64,000 nucleotides of DNA from Maratus speciosus. Lineage: Eukaryota > Arthropoda > Arachnida > Araneae > Salticidae. The DNA lies in assembly GCA_963932465.1 (NCBI GenBank), contig OZ010799.1:158902761-158966760 (forward strand). Reading direction: 5' to 3'. Below are positions 9,904-20,779 of this stretch, piece by piece. The notes below the pieces were generated by a model. That model worked only from the letters and a program-made list of their open reading frames with translations. It ran no database searches and was not told the origin of the DNA. The translations under genes were made by a program, and so were the position numbers. Position 1 is the first letter of the stretch; every line of letters begins with the position of its first letter.

Positions 9904-12242
9904 TTATAATTTATGAAAATGACCAGCATTTTTGGAAAATTTCAAGCAATTTAGTTCGAAGTTTTTTCTACGCTAAAATAAGTAGTCACGCAGCAAGCGA
10001 GTTTCTTGATAAACATGCACGTTTCTATATGTAAAGTGAGAGTTTCATTGAGTACCTGATCACTGTACCTGAAAGTTATGGTAAATTTGAGGTCATGATG
10101 TTATAAGAAAATGTTATGCAAGAAAAATTCCGGGAAGAGAATTAAATTAGCGTTAGATGATAAAGAAAACTTTAGACACAACATATCATTTCTATTGTAT
10201 TTACTCAAATTTCTAAGACAAATCAAATATGAAAAACAATAAAAACAATCTGAGAAAGCATATTACATACAGCATTTTTAAGCCGTGACATAATTCGTTA
10301 TATATTTCTGTTAAAATTTGTTTGCAGTCAGAGTAATTTAACAAAAAATAAAAAATTACTGAAAGCAATTATTCGATAAATTGATGTCTTTAACACTTAC
10401 TTATAAAACATACAAAGTAATGATTAAATGTTACCTATTTTCATAAGCTATATTTCTTGAATGGGGTTAGTTTTAATACTGCTCTAGTTATAGAAGAGCA
10501 AATTAAGAATGATTTTACGCGCAAGGCAATTTTTCCAAGGTAAATCTAAAAGCAAATACCAAAAGTTTAGGTAGAGTAAAACACAGTATTGTGACACATT
10601 TTAGTCTATTTTGAACGAAATGACATCGTTGGGGAACTGTACTATGTCCACTATAAGTTGACGGACGGCATTGAAGGATTTCGTGATTCTACAAATAATT
10701 ACAAAAATGGAATAATTAATGAAAAACTTAATTTTGCAGTTAAGAAATCCATAGTAATAAACAATAAATGCATCTAACTTAATTACAGTGTAGATGGACA
10801 ATATCTTTGTACTTATTCTTATCGTAAATCATAATGTAGTATATTAAATAGATCTATCATGTCTTTTTAGAGTCAAACGATGGTCAGATTATTACTTTAA
10901 TCTTGATATTCAATATAATTTATCTTTAAATATCTTTCGCTAGTCGGTAACATTAATCATGCTTTTTGAACTTAAGTGAAGAAACTAAAATTTATCACGA
11001 AAATTATAAGACAGTAAAATTTAAATATATTAAACAACATTCCATACGATAGCAATAAGCGAAGAAATTAAATTATAGTTGGCTAAATCTATTTTAAAGG
11101 AATTATAAGGATGTTTAAGTTAAACCCACGTTACAGAATTTATAACTTTCCAAAAATTCATCAGATTGAAATGTTTCTATTATACTTAAATAAATAGAAT
11201 GGCCTCAATCATAATGAGCGTATTTTTGAAATTCAAAACATATTAATTATAAAATTATTAATAAATTTGTATTTAAAAATTACCTAAATTAATATTAATA
11301 CGAAAAAATAAGAGAAGAACGTTATTCAGGATTTTTTATCTTTACTTTTAATTATTTTAGATAAAATTTATACGAAAGGTGCTATAATGTTTTTAGAATA
11401 ATAACTATAATATAATGTTATATATTTAAAAATTAACTTTTTAAAACCTAATGGAGTCTAACTAAACCATGGAATTAATTGATCCTAATGGATCGAAGCT
11501 TTTATTGTAACCAGAGACAATCTGTTAAATTTCAAACGAATTCCATTTAATGTATGTTGCCTCAAACTTTTATAACTGAGAACAAAATTTCATATAAAAA
11601 AACTAAAGTATTTTATTTCACCATATATCACTTTCATTTTAAAAACTTTCTCTTAATCTTTGTTTGAAGTATGAAACTTGTTCAACTCTTTTATCGGAGA
11701 CAAAACCTTCGTGTCAATTAAGCTGCAGTATTTTATTATAACGGAAACTATTTTCGATTTCTAGAACTTAAGCTTAGTTTTAAAATTAACTAAAGGGATA
11801 CATTTTAAAAAATATTTTATCGTTTAAATGATAATAATGGTTTTAGATGACTAAATGAAAACAAGACATTATAACAATGGTCGCTGAGAACGAGAAAAAA
11901 AAACTTTGAGAAAGGACAAAAAAAGGAATCCCAAACTCGAACAAGGGAATTCGGGAATTTCCGAGGCGGAGAAAAGACTGTGTTAATCCTACTCCACCAA
12001 TCTGAATTTGGGTCAGTCTGTATTTCAGGCAGCGAAAATTTGGCTGTTCTTCTAGAGTGCTCCAGTCTTAAAGTGTTACTTTTGTGCAGGTTCCATGTAG
12101 CGGAACAGCGTGCTATGTTAAAGCCAGAAGTTCGGCCTTCTGTATTCTCATGTATCTAATAGACTATACTGTACACAATTTTCTATTTGTTATTTAATTA
12201 AATTTGTTTTAATTCAAGTCAGTTTGAATTCAATTATTTTAT
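9904..12242. other. AT-rich spacer, no gene seen
   Basis: No convincing coding sequence. At 11890-12170 the composition is less AT-rich and contains CCAGAAGTTCGGCCTTCTG, a small hairpin. It could be a fragment of an LTR or other element, but no terminus is visible. Confidence 0.4.
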
Positions 12243-12968
12243 TACCAAACTACCAAGAAGGGTTATGAGTTTCACGCGTATCTGGATATGTGGATTTCTT
12301 TATACCCTCGAAACCTCCAAACGGCTGGATGGATTTTAACCTTCCGTCTACCAGACGGGTCCATTGGACCCGACATGTACATTCAAAATATTTATTCAAA
12401 CCAGAAATTTCTTCAAAACAAACTAAATGTATAAATCAGACAATAATAAGTTAAATAAACAAATTAAATAGTTTTAAGTAAAAATTCTGGTGTAGAATGT
12501 TTTTATAGAACTTTAGTAAAATTTCCGGTAGTTCTAGGGTTAATGAAGGAAGTCTCTATCGATTCGTCTTAACTGGCCGATGGTTATAGGCTAGGTTTTA
12601 TTTTAAAAAATTCAAAACGGCGGTAGAGACGGAAAAAACTTTTTACGCACCATATTGACTGCCACATCGTTGGATAGGTCTTTCAAAATGAAGACGATGT
12701 TTCATTGATTATTTTACAGTCAGAAGCTCTGTTTAAATATTACGCAACCTGGAAGTTGTTTAGGTAGGATCTCTAGCATTACTGCAACTCTAACCATCAT
12801 AGACGTCTATAGGCCTCATCAAAACAGTGTTTATAGATAGGAACTAACAATTAAACACAATTTATAAGTCATCAATATAAGTAAATTAAAAAAAATAGGT
12901 AAGTAGTATAAAAAATAGTTTCACATTGATGAGAAATAATTAATTAGTTCGCTTTTTACGCAGTCGGT
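12243..12968. repeat. Interspersed repeat copy 2, split by a TTAA MITE
   Basis: Homologous to 777-1295 along its length (shared GTTTCACGCGTAT, GATGGTTATAGGCTAGGTTTT, CCTCATCAAAACAGTGTTTATAG). A 200-bp element at 12340-12539 interrupts it and is absent from the other copy. Confidence 0.75.
12340..12539. mobile_element. TTAA MITE inserted in the repeat copy
   Basis: Flanked by TTAA at 12336-12339 and 12540-12543. The homologous position in the 777-1295 copy is a single TTTTAATGAATG, which directly shows the empty site. Left end CCTTCCGTCTACC and inverted right end CCCTAGAACTACCGG are loosely related. The TTAA footprint suggests a piggyBac-like mover. Confidence 0.75.
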
Positions 12969-13658
12969 TTTTTTGATTTTTTATGAGCTGTGCTGATCGT
13001 TTCGAAAAGCATCGCTACCAAGTATATTTCCAATATCACTACATATTTAATTATTTAACTCTTTCGCTTCCAACGTTACCTGTATGCAACGCTTGATCTG
13101 TCTTTCTTGCGTTCAGTAATACTTATTAGCAACGGAATGAAAATATTATTATGTAATTTGCGTTGTTTTAGTAGGCAGAGCAACGGTAAGATGGAATAAA
13201 TAGTATTATTAGTTATAAAAATAAATATTTTTCTGAACAGTTTTCTATAATAATGTGGTGAAGGTAAAACGCATACACTACTTTGAAAATCAAATTCAGA
13301 CATGAGAGGCTATGAAATACATATTAAGGATGTCCGGGGTTCAAAATTCTATTTTTTTTAATAGATATTTTGTTCTGAAATATGTTTTAATACAATAAGA
13401 ATCGTGGATGTAAGAAAAATCTGAGAAATTTTAAATATTTAAAAAAAATTAAATTTTAAATTTTAAACATATTTAATTTTTGATATAACTCTAGAAGCAC
13501 TTACTCGATTTACAACCTTTGTACACTTTTGTGTACAGAAAATGTGTCATTTTAATTTGTCTTCAGGAATTCTCAAAATATTGATTATGAATTTCACAAA
13601 AAAAATTTAAGTAAAAAAATGAAGTTTTTTTATGAGTGCGTTTTGCATTAATTAGCAT

Positions 13659-13956
13659 TGTTAAGAATAAAATAATAAGTTACTCAATGACACCATTTTT
13701 AAGGAACTCTTCGCAGTGAACTGTATATTTCTTTATTTTAAAACAATAATTGTTAAGAGTGAAACAGTCTCTCTGGCCGTTTCCAAATCAAACATTCCAT
13801 TATCTCAATAACAACAACAACAAAAATTCGGTGTTTCCACTCACTAGTAACTAAATTACAATCTATCGTCAACACGCAGACGATTGGAATAATAAATAAA
13901 ATTACGGCGCTGACACAGCGCCCTCGTACGGGAGATTTTAATTACGATCAGTAACA
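13659..13956 (-). repeat. 3' LTR of the BEL/Pao element
   Basis: 298 bp. It is the downstream LTR because the element runs on the minus strand. It differs from 19560-19857 at three positions by eye. It contains a CAACAACAACAAC run and a CGGCGCTGACACAGCGCC hairpin shared by both copies. Confidence 0.95.
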
Positions 13957-13988
13957 TACTCCCGACCGTTGAAACCTGCAGGTTTCAA
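13957..13988 (-). promoter_or_regulatory. Polypurine tract region with a perfect 20-bp palindrome
   Basis: On the minus strand CGGTCGGGAGTA lies immediately before the downstream LTR and is the likely plus-strand priming purine tract. Immediately upstream, 13969-13988 is a perfect 20-bp palindrome centred on CCTGCAGG. The tract assignment follows from position; the palindrome is seen directly. Confidence 0.6.
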
Positions 13989-14164
13989 AACTACTCTAAT
14001 ATATAATATAAAATTACATAATACTACATATAACAATGCAAAGATATAATTAATAACAAAGGAAAAATGGCTAAATTACTTTACATTTGAATACAATAAA
14101 ACATACTATAGAAATTAAACAACAAAATATATTCAAAATATACCAAATATATACATTAAAGAAA

Positions 14165-17100
14165 TTAGTTTCCATTAATTGGAAGGGGACAAATACTTCT
14201 CACATCTCTCTTTATTATTCTACCGTTAGGTAGACGAATGTTCACTACTCGAACTTTTTTGTCCTTACCGAGAAATATCTCGGAAATCCTACCTGTTGCC
14301 CATTTTGTGCTGAGCATATTTTCATCTTTGATCAATACGAGAGAACCAACATTTATATTGTTTTTATTTATTTGCCATTTATTACGTTGCTGCAAGGTGT
14401 TCAGATAGTCTCGCTTCCATAATTTCCATATTTGCTGGCTATATTTTGTTATTTTTTGCCAGTTGCTAAGTTTGTTTTCCGAAATTTCAGTGAGCTGGGG
14501 TTCAATAATAGACGTTAAGGGCCTACCTATAAGAAAATGACCCGGTGACAGAGTCTCGAAATCGTCGAAATCTGATGACAATGGGGACAGTGGTCTTGAG
14601 TTCAAAACACTTTCAATTTCTAGAATTACTGTCAGAAATTCCTCTAAAGTGAGGTGCGCGTTACCAATTACACGTTTTAGATGGAATTTGAATGATTTAA
14701 CCCCTGCCTCCCAAAGACCACCGAAGTTCGGCGCTTTCGGAGGAATAAAATTCCATTCGATATTTTCCCTTGCAAAATAATCAGCTAATGCTTCATCTGG
14801 GTGTCTAACCAAATTGTGAAGCCTTTTCAATTCTAAGTTTGCCCCTACAAAGTTTTTTGCATTGTCAGAAAATATTTTTGAACACTTTCCCCTTCTGCTA
14901 ACAAAGAGCTTAAAACAAGCAATGAAGGCTGCAGAAGTGAGATCTGAAACGAAATCTAGATGAATAGCTTTGGTGCAGAGACAAACGAATATACATACAT
15001 ACACTTTATTATATGTACCTTTCCTTTGATTTTTGAATTTAATGTAAAAAGGGCCACAATAATCAGTTCCAATAATGGAAAATGGAAATGAAGGTGTAAC
15101 ACGCTCTTTGGGCAAGTCACCCATAACTTGACTCGCTAATACAGGCTTGTTTTTAAAACAAGTGACACATTCATATGTTATTTTGCGACAGATGTTTCTA
15201 CCATTAGTTATCCAAAATTTACGACGAATATGGTACAACAATGTTTGTGATCCTACATGTAAATACTTTAAATGAAAATATCTTACAATAATTAAAGTAA
15301 GGGGATGCTTACTTGGCAGAACCATAGGATGTTTTTCATTTGTTGTCAAATATGAGTTACCCAATCTACCCCCAACTCTTAAAATATTACTTTCATCTAA
15401 GAAACAATTTAAAGAATTTAGTTTACTTTTATTTGGTACCGAATTACCTTTCTGAAGACATTTTATTTCTTCCTGATACTCACTTTGTTGAACCATCTTT
15501 ATCAGTGATAATTCTGCAGCATTCAATTCTTTAGAAGTAAGATGATCTTTCACTCTATTAACATTTCGAAGGTTATGAATAAATCTAAGCACATAACATA
15601 AAATACGAATGATAGTTATATAATTATTACTAACACTAATAATATAATCTAATAAATAATTTTGATCATAAATAGCTAGAGTAACTAAAGAGTTATCATT
15701 TTCACATTTAACTGTTTTCTTTAGTTCATCAGAATAGTCATCTGGCGAATTTTGGATGTTGCAGTCATTAGTTGGGAGAACAGTTTCTCTCAAAAAGGGG
15801 GGACCTTTAAACCACAAATCCTTTTCTAAGAGCATATCAACACTGACGCCTCTGGTAAGGAGGTCGGCTGGATTAGACTTTCCCGGACAATGAAACCACG
15901 AATTGGAGTCAGTCAAAGATTGAATCTCGTTGACACGATTCGCTATGAATGATTTCCATCTTTTACTAGAACCTCTAATCCAGTACAAAGTGATTTTCGA
16001 GTCTGTCCAGAAGAACACATCTGATGGCTTCTTATGATCTACTATTTTCTTGACTGCATTACCTAGTCGGGCAGCAAGTAAAGCTCCCAATAGCTCTAAT
16101 CTTGGTAAAGTGATTTTTTTAAGAGGTGTAACTCTACTTTTTGAAGTCACAAGGTTAACTTCAATAGCATTTTCTTTTACAATTATGAGGTATATGACAG
16201 TGCCGAAGGCTTTCTTACTAGCATCGCAAAAACAGTGAATCTCTACCACATCTGAATTTTCTTCTTTCGTTGAATTTAGCACAATTCTTGGAATTTTTAG
16301 GTCGGAGAGGCGTGGGATCTCAGAACACCATTGAAGCCACTTTTCTTTAACATCTATTGGTAGATCTTCATCCCAAGCAATTTTCCTCAACCACAGATCT
16401 TGAAATAGGCATTTCATGCGAATAGTATAAGGAGTGAGCAAGCCAAGAGGGTCGAATATTTTTCCAATAGCCCGCAGGATGAAGCGCTTGGTGTTTTCAT
16501 TTTTTGATAACATTTCTAATAAGCCTTTTACATCTACGATAAAGCAATCTTCACTCGTATGCCAAGACATTCCTAGAACCTTTGTTGAGTCAAATCCTAA
16601 TTCAATTGGGTTGTGTAGAGGCTGAGTATCAAACCCTTCTTGTTTCCATTGCTCCATCAAATCGTTATCATTAGTTGACCATTTTCTGAGTTTCATACTT
16701 GCCTCGCTCATAATATAAACAGCATTTCGAGAGATTTCTAACGCATCTTGCAAGTTGTCAGCACCAGCGATGAAATCATCAACGTAGAGGCACCTATCTA
16801 ATAACTTTGTTGTTGTAGGATATCTAACTTGAAATTTATTGATATGTTTTCTTAGAGTAGCAGCAAGAAGAAACGGGGAAGCATTCATACCAAAAGGAAC
16901 TCGGTTGAAGCGATATATTTCTATACCTCTATCTCCAATCCATAAAAACCTCACTGCATCTCTGTCTTTCTCCGCTAGGGATATCTGCAGAAAGGCTTTT
17001 TCTATATCACCTATCAATGCTATTTTGTTTAATCTAAAATTGATAAGTAGATCGAATATGTTTGGATTTAGATTTGGACCTGGCCAAAGACAATCATTTA

Positions 17101-19450
17101 ACGATAATTCGCCAACATCGTGTGAGCTGGCATCGAAGACTACTCTCATTTTTGTTGTCAGGCTTTGTCTAAAGACAGGTTGATGTGGAAGATAAAAAAG
17201 TGGTTTCTCCACTGGCTTGTGCGTTTCCGTTATTTTTTCTATGATTCCTTTATTTTCATAATCTTTCAAAGTCTCACAATATTGAGCACGAAGCTCTAAT
17301 TTTCGCTTCATTTTCACTTTAAGACAGTTTAGTCTATTATTGGCTATTTTGAGATTGTCGTTCATTTCTCGCCAATCTTTTTTCCATGGTAAGGTAACTT
17401 CGTAACGTTTATTTTTATAAGATACAGATTTTTCGAATATTTCTAATGCTCTATCTTCGTCAGTACATGTGGGATCGTCTTTTATCCCTAATGTTTCTAA
17501 CTGAAAGAATTTTTCAACTTCTTTTGTCAAATCTTCATAGTTACAAACAAGCCCACAATGAGTATTTTGCGTGATTTGATTGTCAGGATTTAATACGCTT
17601 CCACAGGCAATGAATCCAAATACCGAGTTTTGGAATTTTAAATTAGAATTGGGGACTTCAATTCGACCGACTTCTAAAAGATCATAAAATATTTGAGCTC
17701 CCAAAAGAACATGAATTTTTCCAGGTTTGTAAAATTCTGGATCCGCTAATTTAATGTTATTAAGGTATTGTTCTGTTGGAACGTTAATCCGATTTACTGG
17801 AATAGTATCCGATATTTTTGGTACACAAAGAAGTTCTATTTCCGCCTTAAAATTTGAATTGTTCGAAATTAATGCTTTTACCTTGGAGTTAATATTCACG
17901 GAGATGCCATTTAATCCTGAAACCGCAACTTTTATTTTTTCTTTCTTAATTCCTAAATAATCAGCACACTGAATCGTAATGAAATTACTCATTGATCCAG
18001 CATCAATCAAACCTCTTAACGGCTTAAATTCACCAAATTTATTTTTAATATAAACAATGACAGTTGATAAGATGCCAGAACTTAAATAATTCATCTCACA
18101 AACAGATGTGCCTGAAAATGCTCTTTCGTTAGAAATGTGAAATGTTGCAGCATTCGGGTCTAGATTTGAATGCGCTACGATTTGATTCTGGTTTTGGGTA
18201 TTGCAATCACTGACCTCGGGTTTTGAAATAAATTCATTTTTTCTATCGCTGTTTTGAATTTGCTTTTCATTTTCATTCTCGAAATGCAGTAAACTCGAAT
18301 GTTTTTTCATACATTTCTGACAAGAATAAGTAGATTTACAATTTCTAACCGAGTGGAATTTTAAACAGTTAAAACAAATATTATTTTTCTTTACGAATTC
18401 ATATCTAGAAGCCACTGAAAGATTTAAGAATTCTGGACATTTGTGCAAACCGTGGAATTCATTACTCTGACACTTAACACATTTAAATGTTTTTGAGTTT
18501 TTACCATTAGATGTAGATACCATACTAGTGATTCGTTGTTGAGCATTGCGTTTAGGAGTTACATTATTTATAAGAGGTTTGGAAACTTGCAGTGTTCTCG
18601 CTTGTCTTTTTAAAAACTCGATTAATTCTTTTAATTTTGGTAGCTCGTCTTTTTTTTGTTCACGTTCAAACCATAATTTTGTGGACCCATCTAATTTCTG
18701 CCACAATATATAAGTTATTATTGTATCCGCAAACCCTTCAATTTTTTGATCGAGAATTTCTAGAGATCTGATACATTCACTGGCGGTATCTGCTAAATTA
18801 AGAATAGCACTAGGTGTTTCACTTTGTATTGAATTAATGGACATTAATTTTTTAATGTGAGCAAACACTTGTTGTCTTGTATTGGAATATCTTTCCTCTA
18901 ATAAGGACCACGCTGTTTGATAATTATCATCTGAAATCGTTATACTTTGTACAACTTTTGCAGCTTCAGAATGAAGCGAAGATTTCAAATATGATAACTT
19001 TTGAGCACCCGAAAGTGCGCTATTATTGTGAACGCTAGATTTAAAGAGATCACTAAAATATATCCAATCCTGTACGTTTCCACTAAAAGAAGGTAGATTA
19101 ATCGTGGGAAGTCGAACTTCCGTTACACTATTCTCTTGTTTCGGCTTTGATTCATTAAGAACATTTATTTGTTTTTGTTTCGCTCTTTTAATTTTTAACC
19201 AAGTTTCATCTAACTCTTTTTCAATCGATGATTGTTCATCGATATATTTATCAATTTCCTCTTCATCGCACAATGAATAAATTTTATCAAACATTTCTTT
19301 CAAATCTGTATTGAATTGATCACATTTCGTATTTACAAGTTCTAAAGAGCATTCATCAGAGTCACTTAATTTAATTTCACTCACAAATTTAGTAATTTTA
19401 CATTTTAAAACTCTTTTTTTTGTCAAAATATTTTTTAATTCAGTAGACAT
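14165..19450 (-). CDS. gag-pol: BEL/Pao Gag-Pol polyprotein, 1761 residues, intact
   Basis: Encodes the particle protein and enzymes for copying and integrating the element. Order of domains: an N-terminal Gag part including the LPSFSGNVQDW block (residues ~119-129, DUF1759-type); cysteine/histidine knuckles (C324-C327, C359/C362/H366/C371, C377/C380/H384/H389); an aspartic protease with DAGS at 483-486; reverse transcriptase (D815, YVDD 889-892); RNase H-like region (D1076, E1119, D1150); integrase zinc motif (H1393, H1398, C1428, C1431) and DDE core (D1463, D1529, E1581); then a C-terminal DUF5641-type segment to the stop. The start ATG at 19448-19450 lies about 100 nt after the primer site. 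The length and single-frame layout are normal for the superfamily. All listed catalytic residues are present, and no stop or frameshift was found. Other frames overlapping it are shadows. Confidence 0.95.
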   Translation of the reverse strand: MSTELKNILTKKRVLKCKITKFVSEIKLSDSDECSLELVNTKCDQFNTDLKEMFDKIYSLCDEEEIDKYIDEQSSIEKELDETWLKIKRAKQKQINVLNESKPKQENSVTEVRLPTINLPSFSGNVQDWIYFSDLFKSSVHNNSALSGAQKLSYLKSSLHSEAAKVVQSITISDDNYQTAWSLLEERYSNTRQQVFAHIKKLMSINSIQSETPSAILNLADTASECIRSLEILDQKIEGFADTIITYILWQKLDGSTKLWFEREQKKDELPKLKELIEFLKRQARTLQVSKPLINNVTPKRNAQQRITSMVSTSNGKNSKTFKCVKCQSNEFHGLHKCPEFLNLSVASRYEFVKKNNICFNCLKFHSVRNCKSTYSCQKCMKKHSSLLHFENENEKQIQNSDRKNEFISKPEVSDCNTQNQNQIVAHSNLDPNAATFHISNERAFSGTSVCEMNYLSSGILSTVIVYIKNKFGEFKPLRGLIDAGSMSNFITIQCADYLGIKKEKIKVAVSGLNGISVNINSKVKALISNNSNFKAEIELLCVPKISDTIPVNRINVPTEQYLNNIKLADPEFYKPGKIHVLLGAQIFYDLLEVGRIEVPNSNLKFQNSVFGFIACGSVLNPDNQITQNTHCGLVCNYEDLTKEVEKFFQLETLGIKDDPTCTDEDRALEIFEKSVSYKNKRYEVTLPWKKDWREMNDNLKIANNRLNCLKVKMKRKLELRAQYCETLKDYENKGIIEKITETHKPVEKPLFYLPHQPVFRQSLTTKMRVVFDASSHDVGELSLNDCLWPGPNLNPNIFDLLINFRLNKIALIGDIEKAFLQISLAEKDRDAVRFLWIGDRGIEIYRFNRVPFGMNASPFLLAATLRKHINKFQVRYPTTTKLLDRCLYVDDFIAGADNLQDALEISRNAVYIMSEASMKLRKWSTNDNDLMEQWKQEGFDTQPLHNPIELGFDSTKVLGMSWHTSEDCFIVDVKGLLEMLSKNENTKRFILRAIGKIFDPLGLLTPYTIRMKCLFQDLWLRKIAWDEDLPIDVKEKWLQWCSEIPRLSDLKIPRIVLNSTKEENSDVVEIHCFCDASKKAFGTVIYLIIVKENAIEVNLVTSKSRVTPLKKITLPRLELLGALLAARLGNAVKKIVDHKKPSDVFFWTDSKITLYWIRGSSKRWKSFIANRVNEIQSLTDSNSWFHCPGKSNPADLLTRGVSVDMLLEKDLWFKGPPFLRETVLPTNDCNIQNSPDDYSDELKKTVKCENDNSLVTLAIYDQNYLLDYIISVSNNYITIIRILCYVLRFIHNLRNVNRVKDHLTSKELNAAELSLIKMVQQSEYQEEIKCLQKGNSVPNKSKLNSLNCFLDESNILRVGGRLGNSYLTTNEKHPMVLPSKHPLTLIIVRYFHLKYLHVGSQTLLYHIRRKFWITNGRNICRKITYECVTCFKNKPVLASQVMGDLPKERVTPSFPFSIIGTDYCGPFYIKFKNQRKGTYNKVYVCIFVCLCTKAIHLDFVSDLTSAAFIACFKLFVSRRGKCSKIFSDNAKNFVGANLELKRLHNLVRHPDEALADYFARENIEWNFIPPKAPNFGGLWEAGVKSFKFHLKRVIGNAHLTLEEFLTVILEIESVLNSRPLSPLSSDFDDFETLSPGHFLIGRPLTSIIEPQLTEISENKLSNWQKITKYSQQIWKLWKRDYLNTLQQRNKWQINKNNINVGSLVLIKDENMLSTKWATGRISEIFLGKDKKVRVVNIRLPNGRIIKRDVRSICPLPINGN

Positions 19451-19537
19451 GTTAAAGAAAAAGTCCTACCTTATTCGAAGAAACCAAGTCTCGTCGCTGA
19501 TTCTTGACTCTAAAAGCAAACGATAAATCCGTTTACT

Positions 19538-19554
19538 TTGGCCTCGAAGGACCA
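19538..19554 (-). promoter_or_regulatory. tRNA primer-binding site of the BEL element
   Basis: On the minus strand, 5 nt after the upstream LTR, the sequence reads TGGTCCTTCGAGGCCAA. It is complementary to a tRNA 3' end finishing in CCA (GGCCTCGAAGGACCA). The tRNA identity is not determined. Confidence 0.75.
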
Positions 19555-19559
19555 ATTTT

Positions 19560-19857
19560 TGTTAAGAATGAAACAATAAGTTACTCAATGACACCATTTT
19601 TAAGGAACTCTTCGCAGTGAACTGTATATTTCTTTATTTTAAAACAATAATTGTTAAGAGTGAAACAGTCTCTCTGGCCGTTTCCAAATCAAACATTCCA
19701 TTATCTCAATAACAACAACAACAAAAATTCAGTGTTTCCACTCACTAGTAACTAAATTACAATCTATCGTCAACACGCAGACGATTGGAATAATAAATAA
19801 AATTACGGCGCTGACACAGCGCCCTCGTACGGGAGATTTTAATTACGATCAGTAACA
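19560..19857 (-). repeat. 5' LTR of the BEL/Pao element
   Basis: 298-bp upstream LTR, which would contain the promoter and the start of the RNA. Nearly identical to 13659-13956 and ends in TAACA next to the target duplication AGCAT. Confidence 0.95.
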
Positions 19858-20779
19858 AGCATATTTTCACAATTATCACTCAAAATTAAAAATCCGGGAG
19901 ATAATTTGTTGGAAATATAGCATAAAATCTCTGTTGAAAATTTTATCCATATATCTTGCAAGGAACTTTAGATATATTCTTTTAAAGTTGACAAATCGTG
20001 AAAAAATTCATAATAATGAGATAAATGAAGTAAAAGTTCTCGTCAGAGGGCACCTGATGTATCGCTCCTCAAGGCAAAAGGTGTTATACCTCTGGATCTA
20101 ATGAAGCTAAAAGAATGCGGTTTGCGGTATTTAACACTAAAAACTCAGTATTGTTTTTTAAGCTAATAAAAAATTGCATTTTTTCAGAATTTTTATGCCC
20201 GAATCCCCTTAACGAAGTTTAACCCTACGCACTACACAGTGCTCTTTATCAATTTAATTTTAACTTTTAATAAATAAATTCATAGAAGTCACTGTATTTA
20301 CGAGAAGAAACTACGTCTTTTTGCAAAATTTTCGATTTTTTTTCTCTCAAGTATATAGTTTATTGCCTTAAAGCGATTCTGGGATATTTCAATTCCTTAT
20401 AGTACATTTTGCTCATTAAATGCAACGTTGCTTGTTGTACGTAATGCTATTGTAAAATTTTAAACTTGCTTTTCTTGAAACCTTGTTTTTCGAACTGGGA
20501 GACCCTTTATTCGAGAACTATAGGACGATTTCCTTTATTTTTTCTTAAAAAGAAGGCTAATCCTTTTTTCTTGAGTTTATACCACCGAAAAGTATAATTT
20601 TTATTGGTTAAATAATTTTTAGAGCTCGCAAAACGTAAAATAAAAAGAAAAGTGCCCAGTTAAACTGATGGCATTGAGCTCACAGGCTATTCACACTAAT
20701 TGTATATTATTTTGTTATTTCAAAGAATAATGCCCTCAAAAAATAAATGAAGGGAGATTATTCCCCGTTTCCCCCCTTT

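Larger units (their letters stand above)
13659..19857 (-). mobile_element. Complete BEL/Pao LTR retrotransposon
   Basis: 6199 bp on the minus strand. It has two 298-bp LTRs starting TGTTA and ending in inverse form TAACA, a perfect 5-bp target duplication AGCAT (13654-13658 and 19858-19862), a primer-binding site and a purine-rich tract next to the downstream LTR. A single uninterrupted Gag-Pol frame fills the interior. I count three differences between the LTRs (about 1%), which indicates a recent insertion. The frame, LTRs and signals are all intact in this reading, so it may be competent to move. Confidence 0.95.
13328..20208. mobile_element. Possible older TTAA element that hosts the BEL insertion
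   Basis: TTAA at 13324-13327 and 20209-20212 are followed inward by GGATGTCCGGGGTTC and, on the other strand, GGGGATTCGGGCAT. After removing the 6.2-kb BEL element the host would be about 0.7 kb of AT-rich DNA. The inverted match is imperfect, so this is tentative. Confidence 0.35.

Noticed and set aside
13076..13303. 75-codon minus-strand frame
   Set aside because: No domain, AT-rich composition and no flanking gene structure.
15340..17960. Plus-strand frames of 62-114 codons
   Set aside because: Shadows of the minus-strand BEL/Pao Gag-Pol frame.
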